From NCBI RefSeq assembly GCF_039904985.1, contig NZ_CP157005.1, forward strand, positions 248,001 through 312,000: DNA of 64,000 nt, read 5' to 3'. Below the pieces are notes generated by a model that saw nothing but the letters and a program-made list of their open reading frames with translations, ran no database searches and was not told where the DNA came from. Shown here piece by piece: positions 37,796 to 46,138 of this stretch. The stretch comes from Methylomonas sp. AM2-LC (GTDB lineage: Bacteria; Pseudomonadota; Gammaproteobacteria; Methylococcales; Methylomonadaceae). Positions within the stretch are counted from its first letter, which is position 1. Every line of letters starts with the position of its first letter. The translations under genes were made by a program, and so were the position numbers.

Positions 37796-38533
37796 ATGAT
37801 ACTTCTGGTTCATAAAGATATGTCACAAATCAAGGACTTCATTATGTGGGCAGACGTAGAGTTTGCCATACAGCTAGAACTTCTTGAAACCCAACGCTTC
37901 CAAACACAGGACTGCACTATCATTGATCTTTTAGGGTTGGATCAGCTCAAAGACATTGACAGTTCTGAACCTCTATATGTTATTTGTCACGGTGGCAAAA
38001 ATTCAAATGAAACTTACCTTGATGGATATAAACACGATTGGACAAGTCTTGGAGACCTTATCGGAAAACATCTTTCAGTTAAGGCGAATAAAATAGTGTT
38101 ATTTGCCTGCTATGCTGCTTACGGTACAGTAAATTATCGCCCTATCGATCTATTTGCCAAAGGACTAAGCACATTTCGGAAAGGCGTTAAGATTACTGGC
38201 TATAAAGGAGCAACAGTTACCAACACTATAGGCACGGTTACCGCGCGCGAACAACCAGGTGGTTCATCGCACGACCCGTTTTTGGTTGCAAACGACAGTA
38301 CCATGAAGCGAGCTGGCGAAGTGGATACAGAACTTAGAAATAATTATACTCCGCAGTTACAGTTCGATTCCTTTTTGCAGTCTGAGCCAAAAGCAAGCCC
38401 AAGAAAGAAGGCGATTACTGCGGCTAACAAAGCCGAACAGTTCTACGCAGCATTTAGCAAACAGTTTATGGAAGAAAGCTTGTATTATGCCGTTGGCAGT
38501 AATCTAGGACTACCAGTTGTGGTTACTAGCTAA
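37796..38533 (+). CDS. Caspase-like (clan CD) cysteine-protease-like protein
   Basis: 245 residues from ATG 37796 (GAGGA 8 bases upstream). A hydrophobic strand ends in Y-V-I-C-H-G-G (His65), and 40 residues on K-I-V-L-F-A-C-Y-A-A (Cys105). This His-Gly then hydrophobic-strand-Cys arrangement is the signature of clan CD peptidases (caspases, gingipains, MARTX CPD). A helical, charged tail follows. I cannot assign a subfamily. It stands alone between RAYT-bounded units, and no obvious substrate or immunity partner is adjacent. Confidence 0.5.
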   Translation: MILLVHKDMSQIKDFIMWADVEFAIQLELLETQRFQTQDCTIIDLLGLDQLKDIDSSEPLYVICHGGKNSNETYLDGYKHDWTSLGDLIGKHLSVKANKIVLFACYAAYGTVNYRPIDLFAKGLSTFRKGVKITGYKGATVTNTIGTVTAREQPGGSSHDPFLVANDSTMKRAGEVDTELRNNYTPQLQFDSFLQSEPKASPRKKAITAANKAEQFYAAFSKQFMEESLYYAVGSNLGLPVVVTS

Positions 38534-38599
38534 CAGAAGTTTAATACGCAATACGCATACGCGCTAAAGGTGTCAGGTATTCGCAGTAAAAAAGAAAGT

Positions 38600-38732
38600 A
38601 AAGGGGTCAGGTTACTTTGTTTTATGCTATTCTATTCATACACAATAAGTTGTGAGTTGGGTTGGTGGACTAGAATTATTTACCAAGGTAGAATTAAAAT
38701 AAATTCTGGTAAAAAGTAACCCGACCCTTTTT
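38600..38732. mobile_element. RAYT-repeat unit 2, 133-bp internally deleted copy
   Basis: Ends AAAGGGGTCAGGTTACTTT and AAAAGTAACCCGACCC are inverted repeats with two mismatches. The interior has the left leader (TTTTATGCTATTC) joined to sequence resembling the end of the RAYT gene (TAGAATTATTTACCAAGG against TAGAATTGTTCCGCAAGG). It is therefore a deletion derivative of a RAYT-carrying unit. Confidence 0.65.
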
Positions 38733-38787
38733 GTTAGACAACTGCTGGTTAATGGGTGACCTCTTTTGTTCGTATCACGAGGCTTAT

Positions 38788-39267
38788 ATGTCCAAACAAA
38801 CTTACCCAGTCGCTATAATTGCATTAGAAGCACCTGTGCGCACTAAACCGTCGAACTATCCTGAACCTTTCGCCGCGCTTATGACTGGTAGAGTAAAGCG
38901 GGCACTTGGGGATATTTTTGGTCTCGCAAATTTTGGTATAAACCTTACAAGCCTAGCCCCCAATGCCGTTTCGGCGCTTAGACACGCGCATACCAAGCAA
39001 GATGAATTCGTCTATATTTTGAAGGGGCATCCCACGCTTCATACCGACGAAGGCAGGACCGTACTTTCACCAGGAATGTGCGCAGGTTTCAAGGCGGGTA
39101 CCGGCAACGGACACTGTCTGATCAACGAAACAGTTGAAGAAGTATTGTTTCTTGAAGTTGGCGATAGAACGCCGGGAGACGAAGGCTGTTATCCTGATGA
39201 TGATTTGAAAGCTTTGCTGGTGGATGGTAATTGGCAGTTTTTGCATAAGAACGGTGCATCGTATTAG
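38788..39267 (+). CDS. Cupin-domain protein
   Basis: 159 residues from ATG 38788. One cupin barrel with A-L-R-H-A-H-T-K-Q-D-E-F-V-Y-I-L (metal ligands His, His, Glu) and the second motif G-N-G-H-C-L-I-N. The D-E-G-R-T-V-L-S-P-G-M spacing is typical of the family. Substrate unknown. The gene is somewhat more GC-rich than its neighbours and lies between two RAYT-bounded units. Confidence 0.75.
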   Translation: MSKQTYPVAIIALEAPVRTKPSNYPEPFAALMTGRVKRALGDIFGLANFGINLTSLAPNAVSALRHAHTKQDEFVYILKGHPTLHTDEGRTVLSPGMCAGFKAGTGNGHCLINETVEEVLFLEVGDRTPGDEGCYPDDDLKALLVDGNWQFLHKNGASY

Positions 39268-39285
39268 ACGATGCAGACGTATCAC

Positions 39286-39338
39286 TAATTGTGAGATTTC
39301 ATCAGGTTTTTACCTTTATTATGAGATTTTTTACGAAA
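39286..39338. repeat. 54-bp dispersed repeat, copy 2
   Basis: Matches 30025-30078: TAATTGTGAGATTT, then TTTTTACCTT, then TTATGAGATTT in the same order and spacing. It immediately follows the cupin gene. Confidence 0.5.
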
Positions 39339-39514
39339 ACCGGAATGTCATTGTATAAAGGGGGGCGGGTTACTTTATTTTATCTGTTTGATTTGGTGTA
39401 ATACTTAAATGGATAAACGTATAATTACTCCTAAGCATTATAACCGCTGCTGAAGAAAAGACCTCGCGGCTCTTGCGCAGTTTAATTTCCGCTTGGATTG
39501 GCTTTTGTTTTATT

Positions 39515-39727
39515 TCAAGGTGCTGGTTGTGGGTGTAATGGTTGAGCAATAAGCCGTACGCCTAAGGCGGCGCAAACGCGGTTAATTGTATCAAAGCTTG
39601 GTTCACTGCCAGGGTGTAGCGCTTTATAAAGTGTTTCGCGGGTAATGCCTGCTGATTTTGCAATTTTTGCCATTGAGCTGTTTGCATTATTGAAACTCTT
39701 TATGCTGAGCAAGCAAGCTGGACACAA
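39515..39727 (-). pseudogene. C-terminal fragment of a HigA-like antidote (HTH)
   Basis: From about residue 19 the peptide reads M-A-K-I-A-K-S-A-G-I-T-R-E-T-L-Y-K-A-L and later F-D-T-I-N-R-V-C-A-A-L-G-V-R-L. This is the HTH of the 'probable addiction module antidote' family. The N-terminal half, including the toxin-contact region, and any toxin partner are missing. Confidence 0.6.
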
Positions 39728-39746
39728 TCAACATGAGTAAAAAATT

Positions 39747-39977
39747 ATGCGAGCATTGGAACTAAACACCGTCATCAATGAGCAACATCAAATCCATTTG
39801 CAATTACCTGATTCCATCGAGGCTGGAAAAGCAAAAGTAATAGTATTACTCGAAGAAGCCTCAGAAATAATACCGCCGCAAAAACGGGTATTCGGTCAAT
39901 TTCGCGGCAAAATCAAAGTGGGTGATGATTTCGATAACGAGTTACCCGAAGATTTTTGGACAGGTAAGGAAGCATGA
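39747..39977 (+). CDS. VapB-type antitoxin, second pair
   Basis: 76 residues. A beta-rich start M-R-A-L-E-L-N-T-V-I-N-E-Q-H-Q-I-H-L-Q-L-P, then V-I-V-L-L-E-E-A. The acidic tail ends F-D-N-E-L-P-E-D-F-W-T-G. This is the usual form of antitoxins paired with PIN toxins. Its stop overlaps the ATG of the PIN frame (ATGA), a classic coupled TA arrangement. The toxin is frameshifted. Confidence 0.65.
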   Translation: MRALELNTVINEQHQIHLQLPDSIEAGKAKVIVLLEEASEIIPPQKRVFGQFRGKIKVGDDFDNELPEDFWTGKEA

Positions 39978-40359
39978 ATCTGTTACTCGATACCCATATA
40001 TTCCTCTGGCTGAACGACACACCGGAAAAGTTATCGCCTGCGGCATTGTCTGCTTGTCAAGATGAAAAAATACCCTGTATCTGAGTTTGGTATCGGCTTG
40101 GGAAATTCAAATCAAACAGCAACTAGGCAAGTTAGAACTTAGTGAAAATTTGCAGACCCTTATCAGCACCCAACAGCAACAAAACGGTTTGCAGTTATTG
40201 CCAATTGAATTGGCACACATTGAGGCACTTGCAAATTTGACATCGCCCCACCGCGATCCATGTGATCGCTTACTGATAGCTAAAGGCATCAAACAGCAAA
40301 TGCACATTATTAGTGCTGATCAGGTATTTACCGACTATCCGGTAAATCTTATCTGGTAA
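39974..40359 (+). pseudogene. PIN-domain VapC-type toxin, inactivated by a frameshift
   Basis: Begins M-N-L-L-L-D-T-H-I-F-L-W, then ends early at a TGA at about 40082. A one-base deletion in the A-run at 40064-40069 explains this: restoring one A gives D-E-K-N-T-L-Y-L-S-L-V-S-A-W-E-I-Q-I-K and continues through D-P-C-D-R-L-L-I-A-K to the end at 40359. The whole PIN domain is otherwise intact. Confidence 0.85.
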
Positions 40360-40437
40360 TCCTTATATTTTTAGCAACCCATTAACTATATAGAGGGGTC
40401 GTTAAAGTGTTAATTAAAAAGCAACCTGACCCCTTTT

Positions 40438-40603
40438 ACGACCTTAGGCAAACTAATATCAGTGTATGCATTCAGTCCTCAGAAAAAACAGCAGATAGGT
40501 TTTGGTCTTTCTCTAGCCTATCTAATTCGTTTTTACTTCGAAATTGCATGGGGAATGATCTGGTCCATAATTTAACCTAAACCGTGAGAAACTGATAAGC
40601 TGA
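40438..40603. other. Spacer between unit 3 and the cold-shock gene
   Basis: No gene. Downstream of the csp gene; no clear terminator seen. Confidence 0.3.
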
Positions 40604-40813
40604 CTATAACGGCGTCACATTTTCAGCTTGCGGACCTTTAGCGCCATCGGTGACTTCCAGGCTAACGCGTTGCCCTTCTTTTAAGGTTTTACGACCACTC
40701 CCTTGAATAACACTAAAGTGTACAAATACATCTTTGCCATCTTCTTGTTCAATGAAGCCGAAGCCTTTATCGTCGTTGAACCATTTTACTTTGCCTTGAA
40801 TTAATGCTGCCAT
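40604..40813 (-). CDS. Cold-shock protein (CspA family)
   Basis: 69 residues from ATG 40813. Single OB-fold cold-shock domain with [15 protein letters not shown] (RNP1) and V-F-V-H-F (RNP2), binding single-stranded RNA and DNA. Normal family length. A start 12 codons further up has no ribosome-binding site. The A/T-rich leader upstream may be long, as in other csp genes, but no specific cold-box was identified. Confidence 0.92.
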   Translation of the reverse strand: MAALIQGKVKWFNDDKGFGFIEQEDGKDVFVHFSVIQGSGRKTLKEGQRVSLEVTDGAKGPQAENVTPL

Positions 40814-40849
40814 AAATCTCTCTCTTATCTTAAAAATATTGCTTAACAC

Positions 40850-41052
40850 AGACTAGCATTGAACTGATAGATAATTACTTACACACCTATAAGACCATTA
40901 GGTCAATTGGTAGCTCTATCCAGTAATTTATATAATGCAAATATTATGCCATTAATAGGTTGTTGTATTTACATGAATTTATTGTTATTAGATGTACCAG
41001 AATCAGCAGTCGCTGTTGTAACTTTGTTTTTATGCAACCAATTTTTGATTTT
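40850..41052. other. Leader region of the cold-shock gene
   Basis: AT-rich, no gene. It may hold the csp promoter and untranslated leader. The RAYT-associated left end begins at 41053. Confidence 0.35.
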
Positions 41053-41114
41053 AAAGGGGTCAGGTTGATTTATGTTATGCTACTAACACTCAATAAATTG
41101 TCGGTAAACTAAAA

Positions 41115-41819
41115 ATGCCTAGACTCCCCAGAATTGATATTCCGCATATACCGCAGCACATCATTCAACGCGGAAATAATCGCCAGCCGGTATTTTTCCA
41201 TGAGGATGATTACACGGTTTATCAGGATTTTTTGCGTGAAGGCTTAGTTAAAAATAACTGTAAATTATACGCATACGTGCAAATGACTAATCATGTACAT
41301 CTGCTGGTATCTGGGAATGCGTTAGGTGCTGTTTCTGGTTTAATGCAATCCATAGGTCGCCGTTATGTACGTTATATTAATGCTACCTATAGTCGAACAG
41401 GTACTTTGTTTGAAGGACGCTTTAAAGCCAGTATGGTGGAAAGCGAAACCTATTTATTGACTTGCATGCGTTATATTGAATTAAATCCGGTAAGAGCAGG
41501 CATGGTTAAGCAGCCTGACGATTATCCTTGGTCTAGTTATGCGCAGCATATTGCTAAAAGTAATATTGATTGGATATCAGAACCAGTTGAATATCATCGG
41601 TTAGGATTAACAGCAGAATTACGCGCTTTAGCTTACCAAGCGCTTTGCAAGCAAAAATTAGCCACGTTCGAGCTTGATGCTATTCGCGCGCATTTGAATA
41701 AAGATAGGGTACTGGGTTCAAGCCATTTTCAAGATAAAATTGAGTTGGTATTGGGGCGACAGACTAGAATTGTTCCGCAAGGTAGACCTAAAACTAAGGA
41801 TTTTGATAAATTTAAGTAA
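41115..41819 (+). CDS. REP-associated tyrosine transposase (RAYT, Y1 HUH)
   Basis: 234 residues. H-I-I-Q-R-G-N-N-R-Q-P-V-F-F at the N-terminus, the HUH motif in T-N-H-V-H-L-L-V (about 54-61), and C-M-R-Y-I-E-L-N-P-V-R-A-G-M near 120-133 with the nearby catalytic Tyr region. It mobilises single-stranded REP-type sequences in families where this has been studied. Its own 5' side carries the repeat shared with at least four other places in this window. The final 25 codons lie beneath a longer alternative frame belonging to the next gene. Confidence 0.9.
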   Translation: MPRLPRIDIPHIPQHIIQRGNNRQPVFFHEDDYTVYQDFLREGLVKNNCKLYAYVQMTNHVHLLVSGNALGAVSGLMQSIGRRYVRYINATYSRTGTLFEGRFKASMVESETYLLTCMRYIELNPVRAGMVKQPDDYPWSSYAQHIAKSNIDWISEPVEYHRLGLTAELRALAYQALCKQKLATFELDAIRAHLNKDRVLGSSHFQDKIELVLGRQTRIVPQGRPKTKDFDKFK

Positions 41820-41868
41820 CTCGATTTCTTTTTTTATGCCACTTTTTCTAAATGATAGGATATTTGCA

Positions 41869-42627
41869 GTGTTGAAATTATTTTTGATTGTTTTTGTGTT
41901 GCTCAATGGTTGCGCATTCAATGGAGAGCTTGCTATGACCAAGCAGGTTCAAGAAAAAATTGAGGCAGTCGATGTGGTCTTGATAATTCCTCAAGATCAG
42001 ATTGATATTGAATTGCAAAATCATGTAAACGTGCCAGGTTACACAAAATTTACGCAATCTTCAGTAGAAAACGAATATCCGCTCTTTCAAAAACCGAATC
42101 AACCTGTGGTTGGTTCTGGTCTAGCGGCTTCCATTAATGAAGCAGCCAATCAGGCGATACTTTCTATGGATATGAAAGAACTGGAACCTATTATAACTCA
42201 GTTGCAAAACTATGATTTCCGGTCAGTGGTTTATAAAAATTTTTCATCCGCTGTTCCATCCGTTCAAAAAATAAAGATTAACACGCCTGTGATGCTTGTA
42301 AAATCGGATACCAGTGTCTGGCGTAAACTGTGGCTGTCTCAGTCTAAATCTTCAGCGGTATTGTTTGTCAAACTTGAGTATATGTTGTCTTCCAAAACTT
42401 TAAATATGTGTTTAGCGGCTGAAATGTATCCAAAATCCAATGAATTACTTAAGTTAAGAAAAAATCCTGACGAGTCGCGTCCGTTAGAAGCGGGTAATCG
42501 ACTTTATCGGAATGTGTTTTATTTAAACGATTCAAACGTTACCTCAGAAAATATCAAGGGAAAATTGGCAGATGGCTCGGCTAATATTATTAAGAAGTTG
42601 GTTACGGATTTAAATACACCTTTGTAA
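41869..42627 (+). CDS. Putative lipoprotein, unknown
   Basis: 252 residues from GTG 41869 (AGGATA 6-11 bases upstream); ATG 41836 is an alternative giving 11 more residues. The leader L-K-L-F-L-I-V-F-V-L-L-N-G-C ends in a lipobox (Cys14), predicting membrane anchoring. The rest is soluble, with a domain rich in V-V-L-I-I-P-Q-D-Q. No family is recognised. It lies inside a RAYT-bounded unit directly after the transposase. Confidence 0.6.
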   Translation: MLKLFLIVFVLLNGCAFNGELAMTKQVQEKIEAVDVVLIIPQDQIDIELQNHVNVPGYTKFTQSSVENEYPLFQKPNQPVVGSGLAASINEAANQAILSMDMKELEPIITQLQNYDFRSVVYKNFSSAVPSVQKIKINTPVMLVKSDTSVWRKLWLSQSKSSAVLFVKLEYMLSSKTLNMCLAAEMYPKSNELLKLRKNPDESRPLEAGNRLYRNVFYLNDSNVTSENIKGKLADGSANIIKKLVTDLNTPL

Positions 42628-43155
42628 ATCATAATGGTCACTATTCAGGGTGTAGGCTGTCTGTGGTTGTTTTTATTTTTTAAGTTTTTGTTTCAATGAC
42701 GAAATATGTATATCCTAGTGACATTATTGCCTAGAGGGATGAAGTAGTGAGCGTGTTGTAGTTGAGAATCTGTTTTGGTAACCGACTGTTGCGAGATGAA
42801 GAGGATCAAGCATGGGCGCATTTCATCTCAAAGTGAATGACTGTTCCAGAGTAAGCTTTATTGCTAATGTTGGGATCGTTAAGGGTTTCTATAGTTGTGC
42901 AATCTGATAGTGCAGATAAATTGCTGATGGTTAACACTCTGTCGCAACCTGATTAATTTTATGTGCTGTTGTTAGGATAGCGATAGCAGGATTAGAAGTC
43001 CATACTGAGTGCAAGTCATTATCAAGATATAATTGAGTTGACTTTGGGTTGGTGGGCTAGAATTGTTCGCTAAGGTAAAATTAAAATAAATTCTGGTTAA
43101 AAAGTAACCTGACCCCTTTTAAAGGGTTTGGAAGCGGGGAAATGATTTAATAATA
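42628..43155. repeat. Region with RAYT-3'-end-like sequence and a repeat right end
   Basis: No gene. The stretch 43022-43127 contains sequence similar to the end of the RAYT gene (TAGAATTGTTCGCTAAGG) followed by AAAAGTAACCTGACCCCTTT, as in unit 2. The first 370 bp show nothing recognisable. Confidence 0.5.
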
Positions 43156-43989
43156 TTACTGATTACTCTCTTGCATATACGCTTTTTCAATAAAGGTTTT
43201 TTCTAACAGTATTTGATCAAATTTGTTTTTCAGTTCATCGTATTTAGAGCGAGAAACTGCTAGTTCATTGCTAAGAAGCTGTTCGTTTTGCTTTGTAAGT
43301 GCTTTAAAAGAATCAAAGCGTTCTTGTTCAAGAGTTAATTCTTTCCGTAAACGCGCTTCGGAGCGTTTAATTGCTTTTAATTCTGCTTCTGTTTGGGCGT
43401 GCTGAATTTGATATTGGATTACGTTATTATCAAGTTTTTCGCGAATAACTCCGTTGTCATTTAGCCATGTTTCCGTTGAATCTGTGCTTGTCGCTCTAGA
43501 TTTAACAGAATGAATCATAGAATTGGCATTTTTCAGTTTTTCCTGAATGCTTTCAGAGTTTTTTTGTACGTTAGTTACGGATTGCATGGCACTATTGATT
43601 TTTGCTTGTTTAGAACGTTTCCAGTTACTGAAATCTGCCGGTTCTACTTCATTCATTTCAACAATCAGTTCGCCGTATTTATTAACATCTTCAGTCAATT
43701 TACGAATTTCTTCCCGGCTTAAACCTTGTAGCACATTGCTAACTAAATCAAGATTTTCCCTATTCCATTTTGCTTCTATGAGGTTTGCATCATCCAATTG
43801 CATAAAAGATTTGGATCCGTTCAACAACTTATTCAAATTTTCACAATGCTTTTCAATTTTGGATAATTTATTTTTGTCATGAAAAGAATACCAGTAAAGC
43901 CAAATTAAAAAAAAGCTACCTAGTAATCCTAAAAGTAGATTGCTACTTAAGAATACCCATTCTATTAATCCAAAGTCAGCAAATTTCAT
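43156..43989 (-). CDS. Membrane-anchored coiled-coil protein, unknown
   Basis: 277 residues with one N-terminal membrane helix (about 9-35) and a long predicted coiled-coil tail. The heptad-rich, Glu/Lys/Leu-rich stretches run at 40-75, 150-165 and 185-270. No signal peptide cleavage is obvious. It lies 18 bp downstream of the response regulator and in the same direction, so it may be an output or scaffold of that signalling pair. Family not recognised. Confidence 0.6.
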   Translation of the reverse strand: MKFADFGLIEWVFLSSNLLLGLLGSFFLIWLYWYSFHDKNKLSKIEKHCENLNKLLNGSKSFMQLDDANLIEAKWNRENLDLVSNVLQGLSREEIRKLTEDVNKYGELIVEMNEVEPADFSNWKRSKQAKINSAMQSVTNVQKNSESIQEKLKNANSMIHSVKSRATSTDSTETWLNDNGVIREKLDNNVIQYQIQHAQTEAELKAIKRSEARLRKELTLEQERFDSFKALTKQNEQLLSNELAVSRSKYDELKNKFDQILLEKTFIEKAYMQESNQ

Positions 43990-44007
43990 CGGTATTTATA
44001 TCTTAAG

Positions 44008-44907
44008 TTAATTACAAATAATCGAAATCAAACCGTTACCAAAGTCTGGGTGGCTTATAATGTAATCGAAGCGGGAAGCAGAATTTTCAATGACCGCACT
44101 GAGTTTTTCAGAAGGTCGATTTACTACATTACTTGCACCCAGTTCTAAGGCATTGTTTGTATTTGCAGAAAAAACTATATTTGCACATTTTGATAAAACT
44201 TTGATTGCGTGGTCACTAAATTCTTTTTCTAGCCCTTCAGTTTTTATAAATTTTGCAATGTCCTTAACAGCCTTACCTGACATTTTGCCGCCAATCAGGA
44301 TTGCTGCACTTTTGTCTAGTAAGCAAATTCCAACTACGTTTTTGCCATCCTGTAGTCTATAAGCCCCAATTACCATTGGACCTACCAGCTCTTCAAGTGG
44401 TTTTCTTAACACTGGTGTAAGTGTCAAGGTTGTTTGCAGCTCATTTTTTAAAAATTCAAGTAATTCAGTTTTAGAGTTAGCAGCAAATACAACAAGTTTA
44501 TCGTCTGCAGATTTGGAATCGTGTGCGTTAACCTGTTTGGCTTTTGGAAAAACCGAAAAAACTGCGTTTTGCAATTCAACATCGCTACAAGGCTTATTAA
44601 TTACAAAACAGGCTCCATGGTTTATGGCTTCGTCAAGATAGTGTGCAGCGGTTTCAGTCGTTACAAATCCGACTTTAATGTGACCAAAATTTGATTGACG
44701 TAATAATTTTAATAATTCAATTCCTGTCATTGTTGGCATGTGCCAGTCAGTAATTACCAAGTCTGGCTGCCAGTCAGGAATAATGGTCATGGCTTGTTCC
44801 CCGTTCATAGCCATTTTAAATTCCATTCCCGCTATTCCAGATTGTTCTAATGCTCTTTTGATAATCGCTTGAACAGCACGACTATCATCTACAATCAGAA
44901 ACTTCAT
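44008..44907 (-). CDS. Response regulator with a CheX/CheC-like output domain
   Basis: 299 residues. CheY-like receiver (1-120): acidic pair Asp7-Asp8, phospho-acceptor Asp54 (V-I-T-D-W-H-M-P), Thr83/84, Lys105 (I-N-K-P). After a linker, the second half resembles CheX/CheC phosphatase domains, with the helix A-I-K-V-L-S-K-C-A-N-I-V-F-S-A-N. The Glu of the catalytic E-x2-N pair is Lys here, so the phosphatase activity is probably lost. It forms a run with the CheX-like gene upstream. Confidence 0.7.
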   Translation of the reverse strand: MKFLIVDDSRAVQAIIKRALEQSGIAGMEFKMAMNGEQAMTIIPDWQPDLVITDWHMPTMTGIELLKLLRQSNFGHIKVGFVTTETAAHYLDEAINHGACFVINKPCSDVELQNAVFSVFPKAKQVNAHDSKSADDKLVVFAANSKTELLEFLKNELQTTLTLTPVLRKPLEELVGPMVIGAYRLQDGKNVVGICLLDKSAAILIGGKMSGKAVKDIAKFIKTEGLEKEFSDHAIKVLSKCANIVFSANTNNALELGASNVVNRPSEKLSAVIENSASRFDYIISHPDFGNGLISIICN

Positions 44908-45114
44908 TATAATCTTCCCCTAACAGGATGTTGAAATGCTCGATCTGTTATATATTTTATATGATAAACAAGCATTTATTTAGTAAAAGTTTTAAAAACC
45001 AAGTTTACACTTACATAAAATACACATATTTATTAAAAAAATTATTTTTTTCTACATGCAGATTTGGTGTGCTTATGAATTGCATTTAATAAATTAAAAT
45101 AACTATTTTGTTGA
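44908..45114. other. Spacer before the CheX-like gene
   Basis: AT-rich, no gene. It may contain the promoter of the response-regulator gene. Confidence 0.3.
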
Positions 45115-45582
45115 TCATTTATTTCGGTAAGCATTAAATAAATAAACAATCACCGACCCCTCATTGGTTTGTCCTTTAAAGCAGAGGTCTAAATGGCTGG
45201 CATCAATTATGCTTTGAAATTCTGCTGGCTTCAAATTTTTTGGGACACCTAAATCAATATTTGATGTACTAATAATTGCTGATCTGACATTCGCTGAAAA
45301 GACATTGCATAATTCACCACAGGCATCAATAACATCATCATTTTTAACATCATTTTCACTAATAGCAAACATTGATGATGTCAAATATTTTGCATGGGTT
45401 TCAGAAATTTCAAGCACAGTAGTTGCTTCGCGGGTTTCATCAACAATATTAATGGGTACCATAAAGTGTAATGCAAGCAAATCCGGTTTACAGGGACAGA
45501 TATCTTCGATAAAAATCAAAGCATAACCGGCAAGTACTTCCCAGCTATTTGTGATCTTTGCTGCAATAGGGTTCTGATCCAT
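45115..45582 (-). CDS. CheX-type chemotaxis phosphatase-like protein
   Basis: 155 residues. The helix D-A-C-G-E-L-C-N-V-F-S-A-N-V contains the catalytic E-x2-N motif (Glu90, Asn93) of CheC/CheX phosphatases that dephosphorylate CheY-P. It lies upstream of the receiver-CheX fusion on the same strand. A plausible guess is that it removes phosphate from that receiver. No CheA is present in the window. Confidence 0.6.
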   Translation of the reverse strand: MDQNPIAAKITNSWEVLAGYALIFIEDICPCKPDLLALHFMVPINIVDETREATTVLEISETHAKYLTSSMFAISENDVKNDDVIDACGELCNVFSANVRSAIISTSNIDLGVPKNLKPAEFQSIIDASHLDLCFKGQTNEGSVIVYLFNAYRNK

Positions 45583-45783
45583 GGATAATTGTTATCTGTT
45601 TTAAAAAAGTCACTTAACCATTTTAGTTTTGTGTGAATATCGCAAAGTCTAAAATTATTTGGAAATCCATTTTTGGCATTTGCTCGGTTTCGAATCTAAC
45701 ACTTTGCCATGTCCAACCCTAGATAATTCGGATTAACTTAATATTAAAAAAAGTATAGACTAACAATGCTCGTTTTCAATAAA
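45583..45783. other. Spacer between the CheX-like gene and the RAYT remnant
   Basis: No gene seen. It lies between a minus-strand gene start and the next repeat. Confidence 0.3.
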
Positions 45784-46010
45784 CAAAGGTTAGAGCAACT
45801 TTATTTTATGCTACTGTATTCACATATATATTTTTTCGGTAAACCAATATCGTTCAGCACGTCGTTTAACGCGGTGATAACTGTTAGTCTGTATTTTTCC
45901 ATGCTGATAATCACATCGTTTATCTGGCGTTCTTGCGTAAAGGTTTAGTTAAATTAATTGTAAACTATACGCCTACGTGCAAATGACTAATCAGTGCATT
46001 TGTTGATAAA
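45784..46010 (+). pseudogene. Degenerate RAYT copy with left repeat end
   Basis: Opens with CAAAGGTTAGAGCAACTTTA and TATGCTACT, a decayed form of the unit left end. It then contains GTATTTTTCCATGCTGATAA and GGCGTTCTTGCGTAAAGG, matching the first 60 codons of the intact RAYT with several indels and stops. No right end was found. An old, dead insertion. Confidence 0.65.
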
Positions 46011-46138
46011 GTTTCTAAAACTTTGATTTATTCGGTTCTGTATTCAAATTTGTTCAAGTTCATAATAGTCATCTATACAGTGGCCATTTAATAGTTTTAC
46101 GTATATATTATGAATTTACTTGACCTTTGATAGGGACA

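Larger units (their letters stand above)
39357..40437 (+). mobile_element. RAYT-repeat-bounded unit 3 (carries VapBC-like pair)
   Basis: Left end AAAGGGGGGCGGGTTACTTT at 39357; right end AAGCAACCTGACCCCTTTT ending about 40437. Inside: a HigA-type fragment (minus strand), an antitoxin gene and a frameshifted PIN toxin. Confidence 0.5.
41053..43127 (+). mobile_element. RAYT-repeat-bounded unit 4 with the intact RAYT gene
   Basis: Left end AAAGGGGTCAGGTTGATTTA at 41053, with the leader TATGCTACTAAC before the transposase start. Right end AAAAGTAACCTGACCC ending about 43127. Between them are the RAYT gene, a lipoprotein gene, and a second stretch (about 43022-43075) resembling the 3' end of RAYT. 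That suggests a past duplication or insertion between the RAYT and its own right end. Confidence 0.5.

Noticed and set aside
39515..39727. Complete HTH antitoxin gene.
   Set aside because: Only the C-terminal half of the family is present and there is no partner toxin; listed as a fragment.
45766..45948. 60-codon open frame on the plus strand.
   Set aside because: It is a shadow of the degenerate RAYT remnant and repeat end, out of frame with the transposase sequence.
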